A stretch of 63,710 nucleotides of DNA. Origin: a virus. A program made the translations under genes and the position numbers. How positions within the stretch are numbered: position 1 is the stretch's first letter; each line of letters opens with the position of its first letter. Positions 6,123 through 12,931 of the stretch are shown here, piece after piece. The notes beneath the pieces were generated by a model, which made no database searches, was not told the origin of the DNA, and saw only the letters and a list, made by a program, of their open reading frames with translations. The stretch is from the IMG/VR virus record IMGVR_UViG_3300024182_000006, positions 1 to 63,710 of that record. One strand, written 5' to 3'.

Positions 6123-6521
6123 TTACTCGTCGGAGGAGGCGTCAGAGGAGGCGTCGGAGAAGGGGGTGATCTGGCGGACGTGGATCGGGGTGCCATTGTC
6201 CCAGGGGACCAGAGCGATGCGAGGGAGGGGGTCAACCGGCTCCTCGGGGGGAAGGGGCTCAGTCTCCTCGGGTTTGGTGGGAGGGAGAATCGAGTCAGGG
6301 GGTCGGCGGGAGCGAATGGGGCCGCGGCCAGTGGCTTCGCGGATCACCAGACCTACCATCCACACGCGACGGCAGCCCGGGCAGCGGTGACGATACCCTC
6401 CACGAAAGCGGAACGAGAGGAGCTTCTGGCAGTTGGGGCAGGTGAACACGCCGCTCTCAGCGCGTCCGCGAATGATGACAACGGCGTTGGGGGTACGGGG
6501 CAAGCTGGACTTACGAGGCAT
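6123..6521 (-). CDS. Zinc-ribbon protein in a minus-strand island
   Basis: A 132-residue protein. CPNC and CPGC pairs about 20 residues apart (residues about 28-50), separated by RFRGGYRHR, form a zinc ribbon. The tail is Pro- and Glu-rich and ends SDASSDASSDE. It lies opposite to its neighbours. It has no Shine-Dalgarno site, but the extended -10 ends 11 bases before the ATG, so a leaderless message is predicted. The role is unknown; the composition fits a nucleic-acid-binding regulator. Confidence 0.6.
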   Translation of the reverse strand: MPRKSSLPRTPNAVVIIRGRAESGVFTCPNCQKLLSFRFRGGYRHRCPGCRRVWMVGLVIREATGRGPIRSRRPPDSILPPTKPEETEPLPPEEPVDPLPRIALVPWDNGTPIHVRQITPFSDASSDASSDE

Positions 6522-6532
6522 ACGGGATTAGG

Positions 6533-6548
6533 ATATTAGCACACACGT
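6533..6548 (-). promoter_or_regulatory. Leaderless-type promoter of the zinc-ribbon island
   Basis: Minus strand: ACGTGT-G-TGC-TAATAT, then 11 bases to ATG at 6521. The same architecture (ACGTGT-A-TGT-TAATCT, 11 bases, ATG) precedes the minus-strand regulator at 9337, and ACGTGG-A-TGC-TATACT lies six bases before the ATG at 58085. Confidence 0.65.
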
Positions 6549-6663
6549 GACGAAGAGGAGTTGGCTGGGGTGGGATGTGTGGAGCGAAGAGGCTGGAAAC
6601 AGGGGAGTTATCCCAAGTACGGGATCAGCTTACCAAAAAAACGCGGGATAGAGGGCAGGAATT

Positions 6664-7155
6664 ATGGCTGTGGAGCAGGGGGAAGGGTATGTGTACCTGC
6701 TTCACTCATCGGCTCCCTGGCGAGGCAAGCGGCATTGGATCGAATGGGCTCCGAGTCCCGCAGCTGTCAGAGCGAGAGTGAGAGCAATCCGTCTGGGGAG
6801 AGTGCCTGAGCGTCGGATCAAGGCGATGCGCACGCGGGGGATCAAGATCAGGGTGGGCCGGCTCTGGCCAGGGACGAGGGGTGATGCTGAATGGAGGAGG
6901 GAATCCGGCAATATGGCGCGCTCGTGTCGGATCTGTCAGCGCAATAGACTGGCCAAATCATCCGGCAAGAGAAAGCTGCGAGGGCCGCAGGAGCCACGGG
7001 GATTTGCGAGATTGTCGGAGGAGCGGCGCCGGGAGATCGCAAGCAAAGGCGGCCGTACAACACGAGATAGGGGCTCAGCGCGCCGTTGGACGACCGAGAC
7101 GGCGAGGATCGCGGGATCGATCGGTGGGAAGAGAAAGAAAGGCGGGCGACGATGA
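6664..7155 (+). CDS. KGG-repeat (stress-protein-like) basic protein
   Basis: A 163-residue, very basic protein. The C-terminal third has GFARLSEERRREIASKGGR and later ARIAGSIGGKR, matching the KGG motif of general stress proteins (GFASM-x-REIASKGG) from spore- and desiccation-related bacterial families. A CRIC pair sits near residue 86. The N-terminal half (HWIEWAPSPAAVRARVRAIR) is unrecognised. A further in-frame ATG at 6914 could give the KGG part alone. It overlaps the next start by four bases. Confidence 0.6.
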   Translation: MAVEQGEGYVYLLHSSAPWRGKRHWIEWAPSPAAVRARVRAIRLGRVPERRIKAMRTRGIKIRVGRLWPGTRGDAEWRRESGNMARSCRICQRNRLAKSSGKRKLRGPQEPRGFARLSEERRREIASKGGRTTRDRGSARRWTTETARIAGSIGGKRKKGGRR

Positions 7156-7424
7156 ACAGAGGCCAGCGTAGACATGTTCCTTGGAGTGCTCTGATCCAAC
7201 CCCACCAACATCGGAGGGTCGATCGGTGCGGGTGGTGTGAGCGCGAGATGGTAGTGGGGGAGCGGGCTGGGTGGCTGCTCACCCGCGCTGGGGAGTATAA
7301 GCCGGCGTGCTCGGTCGCCTGCACGGAGGCGAGTGCGATGAGACAAGCGTGGCGAGCGGTAGGTCACCTCCTCCTCGCCTCTCTCTGCTTTGCCCTGGTC
7401 CTGTTCCTGGTGATCGTGCAATGA
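7152..7424 (+). CDS. Small zinc-ribbon protein with C-terminal membrane anchor
   Basis: A 90-residue protein starting at an ATG that overlaps the previous stop. CGWC near residue 26 and a later Cys pair (PACSVAC) suggest a zinc ribbon. The last 22 residues (HLLLASLCFALVLFLVIVQ) form one hydrophobic helix, so it is probably a tail-anchored membrane protein. Unknown family. Confidence 0.6.
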   Translation: MNRGQRRHVPWSALIQPHQHRRVDRCGWCEREMVVGERAGWLLTRAGEYKPACSVACTEASAMRQAWRAVGHLLLASLCFALVLFLVIVQ

Positions 7425-7666
7425 GCTCGTCGCCGAGTACGCCGCCGACCACGTCCGGCCAGTGCCCCCACGACCGTCTGGTGTACGAGTGGACGTATCT
7501 GCTCGGCCAGGGGCGGGCAAGGGTGAGTTGGGATTGTGGAGGATGCGGGAGGCGAGGGACGGTGACCATTCCGATGGTAGAGCTGGGATTGCCGGCGATC
7601 CATCGGGCGATCGACACGGCCGAGAGAACTGCGGTGGAAGGAGGAGATGGGAGTGGAAGTGAATGA
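7421..7666 (+). CDS. Small zinc-binding-type hypothetical protein
   Basis: An 81-residue protein with its ATG overlapping the previous stop. It has Cys residues at CPHD and CGGCGRRG, a half zinc-ribbon pattern. The N-terminus is Ser/Thr/Pro-rich. It is cotranscribed with its neighbours and is one of many zinc-knuckle-like small proteins in this phage. Confidence 0.6.
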   Translation: MSSSPSTPPTTSGQCPHDRLVYEWTYLLGQGRARVSWDCGGCGRRGTVTIPMVELGLPAIHRAIDTAERTAVEGGDGSGSE

Positions 7667-7907
7667 TGAGGAGTGCGTGCGGCATCGGCGGCATCGGGAG
7701 GAATGGTGTGAGGATCATGGGGAGGACGAGTCGCACGATCTGGTGTGCGTTCATTGTCTGGAGACAGTGGGGCGGTGTGTGAGCTCGTATGGAGGCTCCC
7801 GAGTATGCGCAGTCCTGGAACTGGTGGGTGACGTATTCACAGGAGATGACGTATCCACAGGAAAGGCGGTGGTCAGTGCGCTACAGACGAAGCGATCCGA
7901 TCCCTGA
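7647..7907 (+). CDS. Small Cys/His-rich protein
   Basis: An 86-residue protein with AAGGAGG immediately before its ATG. The N-terminal half is full of His, Glu and Asp and has CVHCLETVGRC, a likely metal site. The second half overlaps the next ORF in another frame by up to 119 bases, which is long, so one of the two boundaries may be different. Confidence 0.5.
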   Translation: MGVEVNDEECVRHRRHREEWCEDHGEDESHDLVCVHCLETVGRCVSSYGGSRVCAVLELVGDVFTGDDVSTGKAVVSALQTKRSDP

Positions 7908-8187
7908 TCCGCGTCAACCGTTCCGAGCAGAGGACTCGGTTCTGCTTCAGGTGAGATTGCCCGCGTCCCTGGGGGAGTTGGTACGGAGAGATGCGGCGGA
8001 GAGGGATGCGGTGATCCGCGATGGCATTCAGCGGCTACGGAGATCGAAGGGCAAACGTACCGAGGAGTATCAGGAGCTGGTGACGCTGCGGCGAGGGGTG
8101 AGCGGATGGCTCACCGATCTGCTCATCGAGTTCTACACGACAGGGCAGGTGACGACGGGAATGGTGAGAGGAGATGAGGGGAAATGA
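7789..8187 (+). CDS. Possible ribbon-helix-helix protein
   Basis: Up to 132 residues. Residues about 47-75 (DSVLLQVRLPASLGELVRRD) look like a short strand followed by a helix, as in ribbon-helix-helix DNA-binding proteins. The start is uncertain: ATG 7789 lacks a ribosome site and overlaps the previous gene, while GTG 7876 with AAAGG upstream would give 103 residues and a cleaner fit. The end overlaps the HTH gene (ATGA). Confidence 0.5.
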   Translation: MEAPEYAQSWNWWVTYSQEMTYPQERRWSVRYRRSDPIPDPRQPFRAEDSVLLQVRLPASLGELVRRDAAERDAVIRDGIQRLRRSKGKRTEEYQELVTLRRGVSGWLTDLLIEFYTTGQVTTGMVRGDEGK

Positions 8188-8522
8188 GACGACTATCAGA
8201 ACAGAGATCACGAGTACTGGGGAGTGTGGCGCGAGGGGTGCGCACTCACCGCCTACGCGCGGGACTCTCCCAACAAGCCCTAGCCGATCGGGTGGGAGTG
8301 AGCCAGCAGGCGATCTCCAGCATCGAGGCGGGTACCCATTCGATCTCGGTGTGGGGGCTGTGGCGGCTGTGTGCGGCTCTTCGTTGCACTCTCGAGGAGA
8401 TCCTCCTCTGGGCGGATCAGCCACTGCTCGGCCGGGATGGATCGATTCAGTGGATGAGGGGGCGGCCGCTAAAAGAAAAGCCCCTGGTGAGGGGACCAGG
8501 GGCCGGGGACCGCAACAGCTAG
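8184..8522 (+). CDS. XRE-family helix-turn-helix regulator
   Basis: A 112-residue protein. Residues about 15-70 form a Cro/CI-type domain: LSQQALADRV, then GVSQQAISSIE as the recognition helix, then a SVWGLWRLCAAL segment and a CTLEEILL end, all in standard positions. It is coupled to the preceding gene. It faces the two-HTH regulator on the other strand, and that gene's terminator hairpin lies inside this ORF's last codons. A repressor or switch role is likely. Confidence 0.8.
   Translation: MRRLSEQRSRVLGSVARGVRTHRLRAGLSQQALADRVGVSQQAISSIEAGTHSISVWGLWRLCAALRCTLEEILLWADQPLLGRDGSIQWMRGRPLKEKPLVRGPGAGDRNS
8471..8503 (-). terminator. Minus-strand rho-independent terminator inside the HTH gene
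   Basis: GCCCCTGGT (8480-8488), six-base loop, ACCAGGGGC (8495-8503): a nine-pair perfect stem. Read on the minus strand it is followed by TTTTCTTTT, giving a textbook terminator about 85 bases after the stop of the gene at 8588. It is encoded within the 3' end of the plus-strand HTH gene. Confidence 0.8.
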
Positions 8523-8587
8523 CAAGTAGCAATCAGCGCATTGGGAGGCGCGTCGTGATGATGAGAATCCTAACATACCTGACCTGC

Positions 8588-9337
8588 CTACTTCTTATTT
8601 GGCTTGCCATGCCTTCGTCTGGGTTGGGGAGCCGTGAGTCGCATGGGGGGCTCCTCCTCCGGCCAGAGCGCATAGTACAGGTCCTCGCAACTCACCCACA
8701 TCGCCTCGGCGATCGCGACGAGCTTGCGCAGATGGGGACGATGACGGTTGGGGCCGAGGAACCGGCACACATCGCTCACCGTGTACCCAGTCGCTTTGGC
8801 GATCTCCGTGCGGCTGACCTCGTCCAGATCCACCGGTCGACGCTGACTGGGCACCAGAGGGGGGCGAGTGGCGATACCCAGCTCCCAGGCCAGCTCGTCG
8901 AGGCTCATCCCACGACCCCGCGCAATCAGCATCGCTTTCTCCGCACTCGGCTCAAACAACCCCTGCAATACGCGGGGGGCGTACGTGGGAGACAGCCCCG
9001 TGGAGCGGGCGAACGCCATCCAGGTGAGGGGGCGGCCGACCGGGCTCGCGGGCACGTTGGTGGTGTAGCCAGTACGGGAGAGGCGTCGGGTCACGATGCG
9101 CCGAGCAGAGGTGCGAGCACGACGGAGCAGGATCTTGCGAGCCGGGGTGAGGGGACCAGCAGCCATCCGCCGCCCGCGTGGTGGACGAGGGGAGTCGTCG
9201 GCGTCGGCGTCGGCGTCAGCAGCATCGGTGATGTCGATGTCGTCAGTGTCCGACTCGTCGGCGGACTCGGCTAACTCGACTGGCTCGGCTAACTCGACGT
9301 CGGACTCGGCGATAAAGGTGTCTGTGGTTGTGGTCAT
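8588..9337 (-). CDS. Minus-strand regulator with two HTH-like segments
   Basis: A 249-residue protein from ATG 9337, chosen because the extended -10 (9349-9357) would be disrupted by a start at 9358. The first 50 residues are acidic and repetitive (AEPVELAES); a basic Arg-rich region follows. Two helix-turn-helix-like segments are visible near residues 100-125 (MAFARSTGLSPTYAPRVLQG) and 172-195 (TEIAKATGYTVSDVCRFLG). It is an isolated gene transcribed against its neighbours, with its own leaderless promoter and terminator, like a maintenance repressor. No integrase is present, so classical lysogeny is unproven. Confidence 0.65.
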   Translation of the reverse strand: MTTTTDTFIAESDVELAEPVELAESADESDTDDIDITDAADADADADDSPRPPRGRRMAAGPLTPARKILLRRARTSARRIVTRRLSRTGYTTNVPASPVGRPLTWMAFARSTGLSPTYAPRVLQGLFEPSAEKAMLIARGRGMSLDELAWELGIATRPPLVPSQRRPVDLDEVSRTEIAKATGYTVSDVCRFLGPNRHRPHLRKLVAIAEAMWVSCEDLYYALWPEEEPPMRLTAPQPRRRHGKPNKK

Positions 9338-9348
9338 AGTCGTCGTAA

Positions 9349-9364
9349 AGATTAACATACACGT
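9349..9364 (-). promoter_or_regulatory. Leaderless-type promoter of the minus-strand regulator
   Basis: Minus strand: ACGTGT-A-TGT-TAATCT, then exactly 11 bases to the ATG at 9337. There is no Shine-Dalgarno sequence. The predicted transcript leader is only a few bases. Confidence 0.65.
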
Positions 9365-9388
9365 TGTCCCGAGAGCTCTGGGAGGAGC

Positions 9389-9643
9389 ATGATGGAACTG
9401 ATCAAGAGCGATGTGAGCCCCGTCTCGTCCGTCTCGTCCGTCTCGTCTGCCTCGAAGCACTGCGAGTGCTTGTGTGACTGTCGGGCCCCGTTGCGCATGC
9501 CAGAGGAGACGAGCCGGAAGCTCTGCACCGAATGCCTCTGCGGCTATCACAAGTGCTTGCCAGGATGCGGCTCATCCAAGCACGACTCGATCTGCTGGAA
9601 CGGACCGGGCCACTTCGTCCTGGGGAAGAGGAAGACGGCATGA
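9389..9643 (+). CDS. Cys-rich small protein
   Basis: An 84-residue protein with GGGAGGAG before ATG. After a Ser/Val repeat from a tandem nine-base duplication, it has CECLCDC near residue 26, then CTECLCGYHKCLPGC and another Cys, ten or more cysteines in total. This suggests one or two zinc clusters. It is divergent from the minus-strand regulator and may be controlled by it. It overlaps the next start. Confidence 0.6.
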   Translation: MMELIKSDVSPVSSVSSVSSASKHCECLCDCRAPLRMPEETSRKLCTECLCGYHKCLPGCGSSKHDSICWNGPGHFVLGKRKTA

Positions 9644-9879
9644 TTGATAGCCCGGCAGTGACTGAGAGAAGAAACGTCATCTGCTCTTTCGGAGTGCGGT
9701 GGCGCTGCAAGTGCGGTACTGACAACGACATACCACCTGGAGAAATCCAGGAGATCGTTCATGTAGAGCTTCCAACGTTCTCGTGGAGCTATATCGAGGC
9801 GCAGTGCTCTGAGTGCTCACAGAGGGTCAGGGTGCGAATCAAGGTTAAGCCGTGGGGGGATGGGGAGAAGACAAAATAA
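9640..9879 (+). CDS. Small zinc-ribbon protein
   Basis: A 79-residue protein with its ATG overlapping the previous stop. CKC near residue 24 and CSEC near residue 63 are the two halves of a zinc ribbon, separated by a beta-rich stretch. No further domain. It is probably a nucleic-acid or protein adaptor; function unknown. Confidence 0.65.
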   Translation: MIDSPAVTERRNVICSFGVRWRCKCGTDNDIPPGEIQEIVHVELPTFSWSYIEAQCSECSQRVRVRIKVKPWGDGEKTK

Positions 9880-9973
9880 GCAGAGTCGATCCCACGGGGT
9901 GTGCGCAATGCGGGCTCGAGTTCAACACAAATGGCACCCGACATGGGCCACTGAGAACGAGGAAAGAGGCACT

Positions 9974-10240
9974 GTGAAAGAAAACACGACGAAGATTCGC
10001 GTATCCATGCGCATTGAGGGAGTAATCGAAATCCCCACGATCCTGTTCGAGAAAGCCTTTCGTCTGGGCGATCGAGTTCTCGGCGATTCGGACGTACACC
10101 GCTACGTCGGCACCATACTCGAGAGAGATTTCATCAGAGAGGGAGCGGCGGCATACGACGTCGACCAGATCCAGGTGCAATCGCTCACAGTCCGATCGAT
10201 CGAGTCAGAGGAGGAGAGCGATGTACCACGAGCCGAATAA
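9974..10240 (+). CDS. Hypothetical protein
   Basis: An 88-residue protein from GTG 9974 behind a GAAAGAGG stretch; longer in-frame starts at 9860 and 9908 exist but lack ribosome sites. It begins with a beta strand motif (TKIRVSMRIEGVIEIP) and ends acidic. It overlaps the next gene. No family is recognised. Confidence 0.55.
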   Translation: MKENTTKIRVSMRIEGVIEIPTILFEKAFRLGDRVLGDSDVHRYVGTILERDFIREGAAAYDVDQIQVQSLTVRSIESEEESDVPRAE

Positions 10241-10523
10241 GTGTATGAAAAACTCACCTACCTGCACGGACGAGGTGATCGAGATCGGTGGCGTGATGGT
10301 GTGCCGGCAATGCGTGGCCTCGATGTTCTCGGCGTTTGGGCGCGAGGAGGACAAGGTCGAGATCAGCATTCATATTCAGGTGGTCAAGACTACGGCGGAT
10401 AAGATCACCAATTACAACTACACCCTTAGCGATGCTTCCGATCCTTTCTATAGCCGAGTCCTGAGGGAATTGAACCGTGGCTATTCGCCGCGGGTAGCAG
10501 TGGTAGATCGCCGGGAGAAATGA
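10221..10523 (+). CDS. Small protein with N-terminal Cys pairs
   Basis: A 100-residue protein with GAGGAGGAGAG before ATG. Cys residues at 8, 15 and in CRQC could form a zinc ribbon; the rest (VEISIHIQVV) is beta-rich, like its upstream neighbour. Function unknown. Confidence 0.6.
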   Translation: MYHEPNKCMKNSPTCTDEVIEIGGVMVCRQCVASMFSAFGREEDKVEISIHIQVVKTTADKITNYNYTLSDASDPFYSRVLRELNRGYSPRVAVVDRREK

Positions 10524-10533
10524 GGAATCACGA

Positions 10534-11214
10534 ATGACTACTCGTCGTAAACCAAAATCAACGCCATCGTCCGTGGTGCTCAACGAAACAGAATTCCGGA
10601 TCGTCTCCCCCCATGGCGAGGGGGGCAAGACTGCCAGCTACCAATTCACCGCGTCCCCCGCATACCGTCGGGTGATCGAGCTCCTCTACTCCGACCCCCG
10701 TGTCCCCTGGCGTTCGGAGGTGGAGGTGCTCCGTGCGCTGATCGACGAGGGCGTCCAGAAATACGGGGCCGCGCTGCACTCGGACGTGGTCACTGGCATG
10801 CTCCACGAGCTGCGTGCGGTGAACAACATGATCGCCGACGCCCGTGCGGCGAACGACTTCATCGCCTCGGTCGAATCGCTCGCAGTGGAGGTTAAGAAGC
10901 TCCAAGACAATGGGCTCGAGCCAATGGCCGTGGGCCTCGTCCACCAATTCCGCCAACGCATCCTGACTCTCGGCAATGCGATCATCCGCGACCGTATCGT
11001 GGGGGAGATCAACGTCCGCTTTGCTGTGCTGCTCGGGAGGAACGGCATGACACACGAGGCCAAACCGCGTCACGAGAGGCCAACCCTCGCCGAGGCAATC
11101 GAGCCGAAGCGGGCATCGGGGCGGTTCAATGCCACCTCCGACAGCCATGATGACGATGACTATCACGCGGACTATCACGCGGATCTCACCGACGTGTTCA
11201 CTGTGGGGGACTGA
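10534..11214 (+). CDS. Hypothetical protein, possibly with an RHH-like segment
   Basis: A 226-residue protein. Residues about 40-75 (SEVEVLRALIDEGVQKY) resemble the first helix and turn of ribbon-helix-helix proteins; the middle is helical with a coiled-coil-like stretch. It ends with a His/Asp repeat (HADYHADLTD) from a tandem duplication. The stop overlaps the next ATG. I do not recognise the family. Confidence 0.6.
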   Translation: MTTRRKPKSTPSSVVLNETEFRIVSPHGEGGKTASYQFTASPAYRRVIELLYSDPRVPWRSEVEVLRALIDEGVQKYGAALHSDVVTGMLHELRAVNNMIADARAANDFIASVESLAVEVKKLQDNGLEPMAVGLVHQFRQRILTLGNAIIRDRIVGEINVRFAVLLGRNGMTHEAKPRHERPTLAEAIEPKRASGRFNATSDSHDDDDYHADYHADLTDVFTVGD

Positions 11215-11360
11215 TGACCTTGTTTGATCTATTGCTCATCGCGGGCGTATGGTCGGCTTGGCGCGTGTGGGTCTGGCGTGACGAGATCGACGTGTCTGTT
11301 GCCCGCCGTGAAGAGTGGCGTCCTGGTAAATGCTTGCGTTGCGGGGAATGGAGATCCTAA
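11214..11360 (+). CDS. 48-residue membrane-tethered Cys protein
   Basis: MTLFDLLLIAGVWSAWRVWVW, one short hydrophobic segment, then a charged stretch and CLRCGEW near the end. ATG overlaps the previous stop and its own TAA overlaps the next ATG, a tight fit that supports it as real despite its size. Confidence 0.55.
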   Translation: MTLFDLLLIAGVWSAWRVWVWRDEIDVSVARREEWRPGKCLRCGEWRS

Positions 11361-11887
11361 TGCACACCGACACCAACATGCTGCTTTCCATCGCCGTGGT
11401 TGCTCTGATCTTGGCCTTTGTTTTTCTGCCGGGTTGCTACTCATCCCGACCCTCCTCCACCACTGCCACGACTCCATCTCACCCCCCATCCCCAGCCCCC
11501 GCCACGCTCACTCCGCCCGGCCCACCTCTGTCCAACAGACGCAGACGCCCATCTTCCCCACCTCTCCCTCCGCCGATCGACCCGGAGGGCAAACCGCAAA
11601 TAGTGCGCTGGCCCTACGTGCGCGACCCCGAGCACCAACTCCCCTGGCGTATTTTCGTGCATTGGGAGGATCACCCGCTCGATCACGAATCCATCGTTAC
11701 CGAGGAGTCGGGGGCAGGGGCGGAGATCGAGATTCCCGTCACCATTCCCGGTCGAGCGTCTGACGGCACTCCGTACCTACGTGAGGGGATGCCGCGCAGC
11801 TATTCAGCAGTGCTCTATGAGAATGGGAAGGAGATCAAGCGATGGACCGGAAAAGTGATATCCCGACGAGTGAAGGCGGCAATTTGA
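11360..11887 (+). CDS. Putative phage lipoprotein
   Basis: A 175-residue protein. The N-terminus has a hydrophobic run (MLLSIAVVALILAFVFLPGC) ending in LPGC, an acceptable lipobox, so Cys-26 or so would be lipidated after export. A Ser/Thr/Pro-rich linker of about 60 residues follows, then a folded C-terminal domain of about 95 residues. Phage-encoded lipoproteins are known to block superinfecting phage at the cell surface; that role is plausible here but not shown. Confidence 0.6.
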   Translation: MHTDTNMLLSIAVVALILAFVFLPGCYSSRPSSTTATTPSHPPSPAPATLTPPGPPLSNRRRRPSSPPLPPPIDPEGKPQIVRWPYVRDPEHQLPWRIFVHWEDHPLDHESIVTEESGAGAEIEIPVTIPGRASDGTPYLREGMPRSYSAVLYENGKEIKRWTGKVISRRVKAAI

Positions 11888-12192
11888 TCGCCAAAACGAT
11901 CGAGACGATCGAGGTCGAGATTGTGGTGGGAGTGCCAATGGCCGACCCGGATCAACTGCTGGCAGTGGCCCGTATTCTGAGCCCGGAGGGGACCGAGCCA
12001 AGGACCGCGCCGATGTGGATTGCTACAGGTAATAACAAGATCTTCGGCAAGTTTCCGACTCTACGTGCCAAATTCGCGCAGCTTGTGGATGAGGCGGTGC
12101 GTACGGTGATGGAGGCTGAGGGAGTGATCTCTGAAGAGGAGTGTGACGGTTATCTGGCATCGCCATTATCACCGTCGAAGGGGAATGCTTGA
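11842..12192 (+). CDS. Hypothetical protein
   Basis: A 116-residue protein with AAGGAGA upstream of ATG. The N-terminal part has a beta-rich repeat (AKTIETIEVEIVVGVPM); the C-terminal part is helical. It overlaps the lipoprotein end by 46 bases and the next start by one. No family. Confidence 0.6.
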   Translation: MDRKSDIPTSEGGNLIAKTIETIEVEIVVGVPMADPDQLLAVARILSPEGTEPRTAPMWIATGNNKIFGKFPTLRAKFAQLVDEAVRTVMEAEGVISEEECDGYLASPLSPSKGNA

Positions 12193-12401
12193 TGCGGCGC
12201 AAGGTCACAGTACGTCTAACAAAAGCGGAGTGGTTTGCGCTGCTCTTGGCAGCGGATAACGGTGCTGGAGCCGGAGACGGGGAAGTGGAATGCGCGATAT
12301 TCGATACAGGGCAGAAAAGGCGCACCTTCCGTAATGCATTCCAAACAGTCAATGATGCGATTGGCGCCCGGTTCTCGTATCGTCCAGAGGACGCCCCGTA
12401 A
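12192..12401 (+). CDS. Small hypothetical protein
   Basis: A 69-residue protein with its ATG overlapping the previous stop (TGATG). MRRKVTVRLTKAEWFALLLAAD suggests a strand-helix start as in small DNA-binding proteins. No family is recognised. Confidence 0.6.
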   Translation: MRRKVTVRLTKAEWFALLLAADNGAGAGDGEVECAIFDTGQKRRTFRNAFQTVNDAIGARFSYRPEDAP

Positions 12402-12437
12402 CGAACCTAGCTGCTAGAGGATAAGGAGAGCAAGACA

Positions 12438-12734
12438 ATGGGAAGTGACATGTATCTCAATCCGCCGAGCCGCAGTGAAGAAGAGTACTGGAAGAAAGAA
12501 GAGGAGATCAACGAGGCCCACGAGAAGGGGTTCGAGCTCGCCTACGCCGTATGGACTGCCAACGACGACGATTCCGATCCAGTGCTGGAATTTGTCACTG
12601 TGGACGAGCAGGACGCAATCGATTACGTCTCGCAGAACAGGGCAGTGAGCCTGCAAACCCGAGGTGTGGGGCGTAAGCAGGTGTGGTACACCTCGACGAT
12701 GCTCAAACCGCAGAAGAGAGAAGGGCAGCCGTGA
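12438..12734 (+). CDS. Hypothetical protein
   Basis: A 98-residue protein; ATG behind AAGGAGAG. The N-terminal third is a charged helix (EEEYWKKEEEINEAHEKG), the rest beta-like. It is the second of three small ORFs leading to the helicase gene. Function unknown. Confidence 0.6.
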   Translation: MGSDMYLNPPSRSEEEYWKKEEEINEAHEKGFELAYAVWTANDDDSDPVLEFVTVDEQDAIDYVSQNRAVSLQTRGVGRKQVWYTSTMLKPQKREGQP

Positions 12735-12931
12735 GGCGATACTGCCGAGCCGTCTATGGGGATGAGAAATTGCCCAGCGGCCCTTATCCGCAATCCTCCG
12801 CGGTTCTCTCTGTACTCAGGCAATTCATCATTAACGTCGATGCCATTTGCAGAGAAACAGGGATAGACGTGCGAGCAGCGATGCAGGAGGAGTATTGGCG
12901 GGCGCTAACTGCGAAGGAGACCCGAGAATGA
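12731..12931 (+). CDS. Small hypothetical protein preceding the helicase
   Basis: A 66-residue protein from GTG 12731, which overlaps the previous stop by four bases. It has a mixed helical sequence with two Cys and ends overlapping the helicase ATG. It could be a helicase partner by position only. Confidence 0.55.
   Translation: MRRYCRAVYGDEKLPSGPYPQSSAVLSVLRQFIINVDAICRETGIDVRAAMQEEYWRALTAKETRE

Noticed and set aside
5724-6539. 271-codon plus frame over the minus-strand island
   Set aside because: Low-complexity Arg/Gly/Ser product without ribosome site; the minus-strand frames encode a zinc ribbon and membrane helices instead.
8174-9274. 366-codon plus frame across the HTH gene and the minus-strand regulator
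   Set aside because: It is a shadow of both, with no domain, and crosses the terminator hairpin.
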